From Cynocephalus volans (taxonomy: Eukaryota > Chordata > Mammalia > Dermoptera > Cynocephalidae), in assembly GCF_027409185.1 (NCBI RefSeq), contig NC_084461.1:233446999-233510998 (forward strand): 64,000 bases of DNA, given 5' to 3'. A model generated the notes under the pieces. It was not told the origin of the DNA. It searched no databases and was given only the letters and a program-made list of their open reading frames with translations. A program made the position numbers and the translations under genes. Shown here in pieces: positions 40,101 to 52,100 of the stretch. The first letter of the stretch is position 1, and each line of letters starts with the position of its first letter.

Positions 40101-43100
40101 CCCACCCACCCCCAACTCATTTTAATGCACTATCTGGTGTATAAGAAGACATCGCCCCCTTGTGAGGGCTGCTCCGGGTGCCTTTGGAGGCTCAGTACAG
40201 GAGAGCTCTGCATAGGACCGGGCACCACTGCAGGCTGAGGGCATGGGGGAGCAGAGCCCAGCACCACTGTCAGGCCTCCAGCCCTGAAGACAGACTCCAA
40301 GTACAGACAAGCAGTACCAGGCCATTTGCTGGCCAGGGCTGAGCCTCTTCCCCTTGGCACCTAAACGCAGCACGGGGCACATGCACACTCAGGAAATGCT
40401 GGGTTATTATCTACTGAATTGAAATAGGCCTGCGCTAAGCAAAGAGTGCACCCCAGAAGAGAAGAACCCCGCAACCCCTACCTCTCACCTGCAGGAACCC
40501 CCGGGGGCTAAACTATCCCATGTGCACCACAACAGAGAGCGGTCCACCCAAATCCATCACACGCATTCCTGAACCAGGAGGATTTTTCCATATAAAACAA
40601 AACACATCATGGTCTCTGCCAATAAAGCTGCCTCCTATTTTTCTGTGTAACTACTTTACACCATGCTGGCATTTAGCTGCCATTTATCAGTACCTCATAA
40701 TAAATAACAGGGCTAGATTTCTCTATGACTCTCAACTTTCCAAAGTGTATTCTCAAGCTTTAAGCCTTTTCTGCCCATTTTGTTCAATACTAGCCCCGTG
40801 TGGCTGGAGCAGGAAGGAAAGTCCTTTTCAAGAAAGCCCCAGGAGGTCTCAACATCATTTAGATCACAGATCACTTTCGGAAAATGCACAGGAGCCCAAC
40901 ATTTTGTATGGAATTTCAGAGGGTTCACAGCTTCCCATTGCTGGCGCCCAGAGTGGTCTGTGAATACCAAGTGAAGAAGCCCTGCCAGAACCAGATCCCT
41001 CCATTTTACAAAGCAGAACTTGGTGCGCCCAGAGTGGTCCAAGACCAAAATGCCAGGCAGTGGGGAGAAGGGCCCGGACCCCAAGTCTCAGTTTACTCAC
41101 TCATTGGTTCAACAAATATTCCTTGAGTATATCCTGAGTGCCAGGTACTCTCCTGAGCACTGGATACAGCCTGAGCCAAGCAGACATCTCCCGGGCTGCT
41201 GGTGCTTGCGCTTCTGGGGGCTTATCCTTGATCTTTTCTACCATACACACCGATTTCCCGCTTTTCAGTTCTCCTGCTCATGATAAGGTCTCTGTTTTTC
41301 TTGGCAGGGTGCATGACCACTTGCCTTCCCTCCCCAAGTGTCACACTGGCATGGTGAGCAGGACCGAAGGGGATGGTCACCACCCTCTGAATCCTGTAGG
41401 CTTTCATCCCCCCCACTCAAGGCCCCCAGGGACTTGGTCACCCCCTCTTCCTTCAACCAGTTCACCAACACACTCAGCTTCAGGGACACCAAGCACATGC
41501 TCATGACTGTCCTCCCCCTCCTCCTCTTTCAGACCCCCCTAAATGCTGGTGAACCTCTTCATTCAGTCCTGGACCCTTCGCCCTCCCCTAAGCCCTCTGG
41601 ATGAAATCAGAATTCACGTGGCTTTAAATACTACCTGTGCACTGCTGACTCACAAAAGTCAAACACCCTAATGTCTCCCTGACTTGCTCAGCTAAGTTAC
41701 CTGGTATTTTCATCTTAACGTGCCCCAGATGGAGACTTGGTCTCCCAACCTCTTCCCATTCTCATTAAACGGCACCGTCCACCCACTTGCGTGTTTGAGA
41801 GAGAACACCCAGACCTCATGCTCGGTGCCTCTCCTCCCTCCTTTCTCCACATTAAGCCACCAGGACCCTCTGTTGGTTCTACCTTCAACATACACAGTCC
41901 ATTCAACCAGTGTTCTTCCTGACTTTCTGCCCCCATCTGTCCCCACTCTGCCTGCTCAGGTGTGGAACCTACAGGGGCCTCCTCGCTGATCCCCAGTCAA
42001 CTAGACTGATCCTTTAAACACAGAGCAGTTCATTCCCTTCCTCAAAACTCTCCAGCGACTTCTCTTCACACTTAAGCTCAAACTCAGCCTCTTTCCATGG
42101 CCCATGAGGACTTAGGCAGCAGCTTCAGCTCACATCTCCAGCGTCACCTCCTACCCATCTCCCCAGGCTACCTTGACATTCTTACTTTGTGTGAGTTTGA
42201 ACTCACCAAACTCATCCCTGCCTCAGAGCCGTGACACTGTTCCCTTGGCCTGGAATGTTCTTCCTCCACATCCATTTCAGACCTTCATTCCGATCTTCTC
42301 ATATTTCACCTGCTCAGAGACACCTGCTTTTCCCATCCTAGGGGGAATGACTCCCTGTTCATCACTCGTGTCCTCCTTCTGTTTCATTTTCTTCATGGCA
42401 CTGATCTTAGACCACATGGGCTATTTGCCTATCTGTTGTATCTTTTGTTCCAGGATGTGTCCCAGCCACTTGAAGAAGGACTGGGCACATAACAGGTGCA
42501 CAGCAGGCACATGTAAGTGACAACAGAACCCAAACACCAGAGCAGATCTCACCTGTGGTCCTTCTAGCTCTCCTCCCAGGTACACCTCTGGGCCTAACTC
42601 AATCCAAAGTCACTAAAGCAAACAAGGGCCAAGTCCTACACGGGGGCATCAGCATAGGATCAGAGTAGAACGGGACCTGCAGGCTGCTCCATCCCCCCAG
42701 TGTTCCCAACAGACATTCTGGCCCCTGTCTGACCACTTTCCATGACAGTCCACCCACCCCACGGCGCCATGTGGGACAGGTGAGACAAGACTGTCTTGGA
42801 AACATTCAACCAAACCACCAACTGGAGGTATCCTCTCACCTCCCCAATGCACCTCGCAGCTTACCTCTCTCTCCTCCCCACTGCACCTTGCAGCTCACCT
42901 CTCTCACCTCCCCACTGCACCTTGCAGTTCACCTCTCACCTCCCCACTGCACCTCACAGCTCACCTCTCTCTCTCCTCCCCGCCGCACCTCATAGTTCAC
43001 CTCTCTCTCTCCTCCCCGCCGCACCTCGCAGTTCACCTCTCTCTCACCTCCCCACTGCACCTCGCAGTTCACCTCTCTCTCACCTCCCCGCTGCACCTCG

Positions 43101-46100
43101 CAGTTCACCTCTCTCACCTCCCCACTGCACCTCGCAGTTCACCTCTCTCTCACCCGCTAAGTCTGTCTTTTCCCACATTACAACCAGCCTCAGCTCCACA
43201 TACATTTATACACTTCAGTGATCCATGCTGAGGTGCTGTTTTAATTTTTCCACTAGGTGACTGCTGTGGATTGAACTGTGTCCCCCAAAGTACATGTATT
43301 ATAAATTTAATCCCCACTGTGACTGTCAGGTGGATGGGAAATCCTTTTATGGTAAAATTGAAAGGTGGGGCCTTGAAGAGATGATCAGATTTGAGGACCA
43401 TACTCTAGTAAATGGATCAATAAGTGGACAGGGGCCGTGGGTGTGGTTCTGATGGCTTTAAAAGGAGAGCCTGTGAGAAGCTCTTTCTCTCCTGCTCCAC
43501 CATCCGCCATGTGATATCCTCAGTTGCTGAACGGAGTCACCACCAAGAACAAAGCCCTCACCAGATATGTTCCCTGGGCTGGCCGGGTAGCTCCATTGGT
43601 TAGAGCACAGCTTTATAACCCCAAGGTCAGGGGTTCAGATCCCTCCTACCTCCCCCACCAAAAAATAAAACAATACTAAGAAAAAAAACCCCTATAAAAT
43701 CAGATGTATTCCCTGGACTCTGGACTTCTCAGCCTCTAAAACTGTTTCTTTTCAAATTGTCCAGCTTCAGGTATTTCTGTTATAAGCAACAGAAACAGAC
43801 TAATACAGTGACTCAACAGATACAGTGGTGAGAGGTGACCGGTTTTACAAAAGAATTTATTCAGCCAAAAGATTCAGAGCACAAGTTCTCAACAAAGACC
43901 CTCGACTCCTCACAACAGAAGCCAGTGTTCAACCGCCTCGGCTGCGCGGTGCCCGGGTGGAGGCAGGACTGCGTGTATTTATTGATTTACGCTCAATCCC
44001 CCCCTCCCCAGACACAAGGCCACTGGCGCCGCTCTGCCTAAGGCCCACAGACACATGGGCCCCTCCCCCTTCTCCACATGTACCCTCTGTCTCCCAAGGC
44101 CAACTCCAGCCAGGCCCAAAGAGAGGCCAGCCTTCTGTGTGCCTGGACCACGAGGCATGTAGGCGGCTGTGGCCACCACGGCAAGTAGTCCCACCCTTTC
44201 CTGTGTGCTGCTGCCTTGGACACTCAGCACACCTAAAGGGACCCTTCTGCATCCTACTACACTGGTCCCATTACTCTAGTTTTTCAGATGGGAAACCTTA
44301 GATGTAAGCTAGCTGGTGACAAATTTAAGAACCAAACCTGGGTGTCTCTGACCCTGACAAGATGTTATGTCACCACCCACAGGGCAGACACCTGGGCCAG
44401 GGACAGCAAGCAGCAGCCTGGGCCCTCCACACTGGGGCCCAGTGGTGCCAGGGCTCCACAGAGAGGCTTCTGTGCTGGGCAACTTTAAAGGCAACCACCC
44501 ATATTGTCAGGTGGTGAGGCCTACTGTATCCCAACCAGGGTGGGTAGACAAGAGAGCAGAGCCTTTGGGGGTCATTGTAAAGATTCTATTGACCCTTCCA
44601 CCTTAGGCAAACACCCCTAAGAAAGAAAGCAAGAGAGTCCTCTTGGGGCTGTCTGGGCTGGTCTCAGAAGCCACAAGGAATCCATAGACCTCTTGAGCAA
44701 ACCTGTGGTACTTTACCCAAACACAATCAAGTCACAGCAAAACTGTAGACACCTGGCCAGGCCCTGCCGGACTGGAGGAGAGAGCTTAATTCCAAGCAGA
44801 TGAAAGGCATGATTTCATGGCTTTGGCCCCTTGCAAGATTTTGTTTAAGTGTGTAAAAACACTTAGGCAACTCTTGCAGGCCCCAGGGGCCTTTTCCCGG
44901 CAAGCTCAAGGCGTACCACCAGCAGCGAGGCAATGCTTTAGGCTCTGCCCTGCTGGCCTCTGCTTCTTGCTCAATCCCCTCACTGAGTCAGGCTGACATT
45001 CACAGTGCTCCTTCCCCTGGGCCTCCTATGGACGCCTCAGAAGTGACCAGAGGGAAACCCAGAAGTAAGCCACTGTAATGCTGGTAGTCCAGAGAAGCGC
45101 TGAACACATGGCACAGGTCAGCAGTCCTGTGCCCAATCTCCATTCTTCAACTTCCTAGCAACAGGACTTTGTGCAACTCTGGGATCATCTCTGAGCCTAT
45201 GTTTACTCTGCAAAACAGACACAACCATTCGTAGGTCATAGGAAGGTTGTAAGGATTAAAGGAAGAGTCCTATGTGATGTGCTTACCCTGGGCCAAGAGC
45301 TGATCTGGAGGGAGCCTTATGCTCCTATGGTGGGTGGAGGGGTCTTCAAGGTGACACCACAAGCATTTGCTGTGCTGAAGATACTCTGTGCCCAACCCCC
45401 CAATAACTCCCAGCACCAGTCCCTGTCCTAAGACGATGCCATCCTTTCCAGAGGCTCCTGTTTTACTGGGCTTCTGGAGATAACAATGAAGCAGGGTTTA
45501 GAGAAATGGGGACTTCTGGAGGTTTTTCAAGCGAGGAAGGAAAGGATGACAAAAAGTAAACAGAGCAGGAAGCAGAAGAAGCTAGAACCAAGTCTCAGCT
45601 CTGTTCTGAACTCACCCTGCAGCCTTGAGACAACCATCCTTCTCTTGAGCCTCAGTGTGCCCATCTGCAAAAAGAGCACCTGGAGACTGATGATCTCCAA
45701 GGGCCTACGCACCTCCCACTAACTAAGCTTTGCCATCATAAATCATGCCAAGTACAAACCCCATGGTCCTGGCACTCTCCAGGATTGGAAATCCCAAATC
45801 CAGCCCTGGTGAGCTCAGAGAACATCAGAGGTACCCACGGCCACTTGAAATGCCAATGATTCAATTGAACTTGACGCCAGAAAGGACACCAGAGGGCACA
45901 GACCCTAGACCCAACCTGACCCTGAAAGCCCAGTGGACTAAGAGTCACAGAGTATCCATCGGGGTTAAGAGGCCTTGCCCCTTAAGCCTGGGGCCACTCT
46001 GAGCCCTAAACAGAGCAGAGAATAACCCTTTAAAAACAATTCCACATTAAGAGTCTGAACCAAGCCACTTCTCAGCAGGAGTTTGAAAGTTCTGGGAGCC

Positions 46101-49100
46101 AGAAGGGGTGTGCAGTCAGCTTCCTCATTGCGAAGTGAAACAGCTTAGGGCAGGAGGTGCCTGTGTGGGGTCACACAGCTATCACACACCAGCTTTTCCT
46201 GCCGGAAGGGTGGTTCTGAGAAAAAGCAGAACATGTGCCCTTCCCAGCACAGCCAGTGAACTCATGTGAGGAGCCCCACAGATGAGGGGCAAAGGCTGCA
46301 CGCAGGGTCCAGGGGCAGCTTCCACAGAGTCTCTGTGTGGCATAACAGAGAGCAGGTCCCCACCAAGCCCCACCCAGGAATCTGACTGTGCTAAGGTCTT
46401 CAAAAGAAGGAAGGCAGAGAAGCAGAGTCATCCAAGGGAGAGAGGGATCCCTCCAACCCAGCCTCACCCCACCACAGTCTCTGCAGTCTCTGGCACAGTT
46501 CAATGATCAACAGTGGGTAGAAAACCAAGATAAAGGGTCAGATAGTACATATTTTCAGCTTTGCATGCTGGATGACCTCTGCTGCAACTACTTAACTCTG
46601 CTGTTATGGTGGGAAAGCAGCCATAGATAACACATAAATGAATGGGTGCGGCTGTGTTCCAATAAAATTGCATGTGCAAATACAGACAGAAGGACAGGTT
46701 TGGCCTACAAGCCATAGTCTATCCAACCGAGCTCTAGACATTCACACAAAAACCATCTGGACCTAAAGATTAAAGGCAGGATTTCCTTCAGCTCAGCCAC
46801 ATGAACGCCGGGACACCCCTACCTATACTCAGGTATCCAACACTGGTATGTTTCTATGATACTTTTAACAGGTCTTAATGCCTAAAACTGTATATAGCGC
46901 AAATGATATAATCCCACAATGGTTTATTACACAACAATAAGAATGAATGATCTACAACTACATTCAACAGTATGAATGAATCTCACACATGCTATTTTAC
47001 AATAGCTAGCAGACACAAAAGATTTCATACTGTTAGGGAAGAATATTTAGGTGGAATACTAGACAATACTCCCCCCTGATCCACGGTTTCACTTCCCATG
47101 GTTTTAGTTACTAATGATCAACCATGGTCCAAATAGGCGAGGACAGTACAGGACAATAAGATATTTTGAGAGAGAGAGAGAGACCATGTTCACATAACTT
47201 TTATCACAGTATATTGTTATAATTGTTCTATTTTATTATTAGTTATTATTGTTAATCTCTTATTATGTCTGATTTATAAATTAAATTTTATCAAAGGTAC
47301 GTATGTGTAGGGAAAAACACTGTACTATATAGTTCAGTACTATCCATGGTTTCAGGCATCCGCTAGGGGTCTTGGGATGTATCCCCCATGGATTGGGGGG
47401 ACTACTGTATCTAGCATCAATCAAAACTTACTAGATAGACAAGAAGAAAAATTATAAATGTGATCTACAGCAGGGGGAAAAAAAAGGAAAAAATTTCAAT
47501 AAATAAAAGAACACAGGGATGACAAAGAAAGAATTAACAAAGACTTTAAAACAGATACTGTAAATACGTTCAGAGATTTAAAGAAAAATACAAACATGAT
47601 GAGGAAAGAAATAAAGGGTATAAAAAAAGACCCAAATGGAACTACTAGAAATAGAAAATACAACTTAAAACTGAAGAATTCGAGGTTAAAGGTTCGGATC
47701 CCTATACCGGCCAGCGCAAGAAAAAAATGAAGAATTTACCAGATGGGCTTAACATTCAATTAGACAGTACAGAAGAAAAGATCAGTGAACCTGAAGACAA
47801 ACAAACAAACTAATGAAAGGGGGGGGGGGGAACAGCAACAAAAACAAAACTGAACAGAGCCTCAGCAACCTGTAAGACAACACAAGTCCCAGGGAAGAAA
47901 AGAGGGGTAGGGTATATTTAAAAAAATAATAGTCGAGGGCTGGCCCGTGGCTCACTTGGGAGAGCGTGGTGCTGACAACACCAGGTCAAGGGTTAAGATC
48001 CCCTTACCAGTCATCATTTAAAAAACAAAAAAATAAAAAATAAATAACGGTCGAAATATTCCCAAATTTGATGAAAACTGTAAACCCATAAATCTCAAAG
48101 GCCCAGTGAATCCCAAACAGGATAATCACAAAGAAAACCACACTAGCATACATAATGAAATTGCTGAAATCCAGTAAACAGCAGGGGGTGGGGACACACA
48201 GCTACAAATCACATACAGAGTATGCATATATAGAATACCACAACCAAATGAAGTGAAGACATGTCAAAGTGCGTGGGATGCTGAAAATGTATAACTTCAA
48301 ATACTGATGATACCAGGCAAGAAGAAATATCTAATAATCAGTGACTTAATCTTCCACTTTAAGAAGCTAGGAGAAAAAAATAATCCCAAAGTAAGTAGAA
48401 GGGAAGCAATAATAAGAGCAGCAGTCAATGAAACAGACTGAAGAGGGCGGTGACGGTTGTACAATGGACAGTACGCTTAAAAGTGGCTACAATCATGAAC
48501 TTCGTTACGTGTATGAGTATTTTACCACAATTTAAAAAAATAATTTAAAAAGACCGAAAACAAAAAGAAATCAATGGAATTGAAAATAAAAACAGCAGCA
48601 ATGGAAGACAGATCAGTGGTCGCTGGAGAATGGGTGGGGAGGAAGTGGCTGCAGAGAAGCACAGGGGAAGTATCTCAAGTGACGGAAATGTTTTATGTCC
48701 TCACTGTGGTGATGGGATTATGTGGCATATACAGCTGTCATCAAACTGCACACTTAAAATGGGTAAATGTTATTCTATCTAAATTATATCTCAATAGGGG
48801 TGATTTTTTGAAAAGGATTTCTGAAAAAAAAAGTATAAACAAGTTGCAAGCAAGGCACTCCCACAGAGAAGACAGATCACTCCAGTAAACTGTGCCAGGC
48901 TACTTACCAGCAAAGGATGCACTTAACATGTGCACTCCAAGTTACTCAGACTTGAAAGTACCCTGCTAACATTTAACAATGACATGTGCTAGGCAATAAT
49001 CTCAGTGTGCCTTGAGCACCCTGTAGCGGATTGAATTGTGTCCCCCAAGTTTTATGTATTAGAAACTTAGCCCCCACTGTGACTGTTAAGAGGGTGGGAA

Positions 49101-52100
49101 ATCCTACTATGGTAATTGAAAGGTGGAGCCTTGAAGAGGTGATTGGACTGTAGGACCGTGCAGTAGTGGAAGGATTAAAAATGGTGGTAAAGGGTATGGT
49201 TCTGAGGGCTTTAAGAGAAGAGGAGAGTCTGTCTTTCGCTCTCTCTGCTTCCACCATCTTGCAATGTGAGACCCCTTGGTCACTGTCACCAGTCATCAGA
49301 TGAACTTTGGACTTCCCAGCCTCAGAAACTAAGGAATAAATTTTGTTTTCTTTACAAATCACCCAGTTTCAGGTATTTTATTATAAGCAACATAAATGGA
49401 CTAATACACACCCCTACCCTGGTAATCCCAACTAGCAGTCCCAGCTTCACAGATGCCTGAGCTGGGGGAATCAGGGGCTGAGTGAGACCCTGCAGGGATC
49501 AGCACCACAGGCAACTCCCTAAATTCTGGTGGGGACTCTGATCAAGTAATCCTTGCCCTCTACCTTAGCAAGCCTAGATGTGGAAATACATACACACACA
49601 CACACTTGTTCCAAAAGAGACAGGCTATTTCTCGTGAATTGGGGCAGCTCTTCTGGAGAAGTAATTTTAACTATATAAGTATGTCAGGCAGGAAAAAACA
49701 ATATACACACCTTCTGACCCATTTAATCTCACTCCTGGGAATCTATCCCAGCAAACATTTTCCCTCTCTTCCCCAGAGGGAAGAATCTGTGTTACATAAA
49801 ACTAATCTAGGATAGTAAAAAAATTGGAAACCATCTAAATGTTCGATATGGGAAATTCTAAAAATATAATCCAGAAGGCTATGTAGCAACCTGAAGTGTT
49901 CTATACTAGATGATGCCAACGTGAAAACACAGACCTCAAGACTGCAAGGATACTGCTGACAAGGATATGAAACTACGTATGCCTGACGACAAGGAGCGGG
50001 GCATGGAAGAGAGAATGCAGTAAAGCTCGGATGCCTTATTTGGCATTCTTGAATTCCCATGCAATTGCAAAAATTTATTAAATAATACAGAAAAAGGGAC
50101 CACATCTTCTCAGCACTAAAAACAAAAATATACTACACACATTACGAAAACACTAGACTTTCCCTTTCAGACTGCATTTATTACCAAGAGAGGGAAGCAG
50201 AGAAACCATCTGCATCAGACCTAGGGATCAGGCCTTGGGGAATGACATCAAATAGACAGAGTTCAGCTCAAATAAGGGCAATTCTCCATGAGTCAGAGGT
50301 GTCCAGAAACAAGAGACTATCTTGGGAGGTGGCGAGGCCTCTGTAGAGAGGAGCATAATAAAGGTCGGATGAACAGAATAAGACTCCACCCACAAAGATC
50401 CTGTCACTTCGGACCTGCCTTCCCTCTCCTGGGTAGGGTGACTGCATGTCCTGCTTGGCCTGGGTCATACCTGGCATTCTGACAAAATTCTCAATAAGCT
50501 CTTTCTCACTCTCAGAAGTTTCCTGATGTGGACCTCAAACTACAACGTTCACCCTACTCACAGCAGTCATCTCTTACTTTGAAGGAAGGGGAAGCCATGC
50601 TGGTCACAGAGCACAAATGCCCATGACTCTTGTCTCACCCACAAACAGGCTGTGCATTAGGCTCAGAGCTAATTCACAAATTTTACAAGCAGAGAAACTG
50701 CAACTCAGTCCCAAGTCATAGAGAAAGAATATAGCAGAACTTTACTCAAATTTTTTTTTCTTTTTTTTACTAAAGACAAGCAGGAGGCTCTCCTTTATGT
50801 GTAACACAGGCCTAGTAACTGTATTTAGAAGGGGTCTCAGTTCTTCACTTTTAATCCACCTCAGAAATAGATCCAGTCAAGGGCTTTATCTGAACTTGTG
50901 CAGATTAAAGTCAATGCTTGTGGTGGAAAGCTATCCTGGAGTTGCAGACATCATCTGAATCACCCCTCTAGAGAATTCACTCAGCAAAACCGGGAAAGCT
51001 CAAGTTCTCTGTGGAGCCAAGTGGGTGCGAACGAACAGAGGCAAAGGCAGCACTGTGCTCCTGCAGCACACACCCTCCCAGCCTCCCTCCCTCTGCAAGT
51101 CAGTGAAATTTTTAAAAAAATTTAAGATACACATAGTATAAAACTGACTTCAAACAGTTTTAAGTGTACAACTCATTGGCATTAAGTACATTAACAGTGC
51201 TGTGCAGTCATCACCACTATCCATCCACAGGATTCTTTTCAACCTGCAAAACCCAAACTGTACCATTAAACAACTTCCCATTTCCCCCTCCCCCAGCCCC
51301 TGGCAGCCACCATTCTACTTTCTGTCTCTGTGAGTCATACTACTCTAGATATCTCACACACATGGAATCAAACAGTATTTGTCTTTTTGTGACTGGCTTA
51401 TTTCACTCAGCACAGTGTCCTCAAGGTCCACCCATGTTGTAGCATGTGTCAGAATTTCCTTCCTTTTTAAGAGCGAATAATACTCTGTTGTATGGATATA
51501 CCACACTTGGTTTATCCATTTAATTGTCAAGAACACTTTGGTTGTTTCCACCTTTGGCTATTGTGAATAACGCTGCTACTAATGTATGAGGGTGTGCAAA
51601 ATCTCTTTGAGATCCTCCTTTCAATTCTTTGGGTTATATACGCAGAAGTGGAATCATTGGATCATATGGTAGTTCTACTTTCAATTTTTTGAGGAGCTAC
51701 CACACTGTTCGCCACAGTGGTTGCACCATTTTACATTCCCACTAACAGTGCACAAGGGTTCCAATTTCTCTACATCCTCACCAACCTTTTTTGTTCTTTT
51801 TATAATAGCCATCCTAATGGGTGTGATTTTCTCGTTGTGGTTTTGATTTGCATTTCTCTAAATCAAAGTGAGATTTTGCAGTAGAACCAGGTCTAGCACA
51901 GGCAAAGAATAATTTTTTTTTTTAAAAAAAGGAAAAAGTACTAGTTCTCTAGAAATGCTATGCTGGCTGGAAGCATTTTTTCCTAACATCTCTGTGACAA
52001 GAACTGCGTGAAGCCCAGCTCAATTGTCACTCTGTAGACCATGATGTTCAGACCAGAGACGCAAATATCAGCAGCCTCCATGTTTCTCACCCCAAGGGAG

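Larger units (their letters stand above)
47410..48420 (+). mobile_element. L1 5'/ORF1 remnant with two t-SINEs
   Basis: L1 ORF1-region text: ACAGATACTGTAAATACGTT, ACCAGATGGGCTTAACATTC, AAGAAAAGATCAGTGAACCT, CAAATTTGATGAAAACTGTA and AAGAAAACCACACTAGCATA. t-SINEs interrupt it at 47681-47727 and 47937-48042. Confidence 0.8.

Noticed and set aside
42830-43155. CRISPR array
   Set aside because: Contiguous tandem minisatellite in mammalian intron; no unique spacers.
42796-43221. Repetitive-protein open frames on both strands
   Set aside because: They only read through the minisatellite, whose unit length happens to keep frames open.
43578-43660. tRNA gene
   Set aside because: tRNA-like promoter boxes belong to a SINE with A tail and target-site duplications; the cloverleaf is degenerate.
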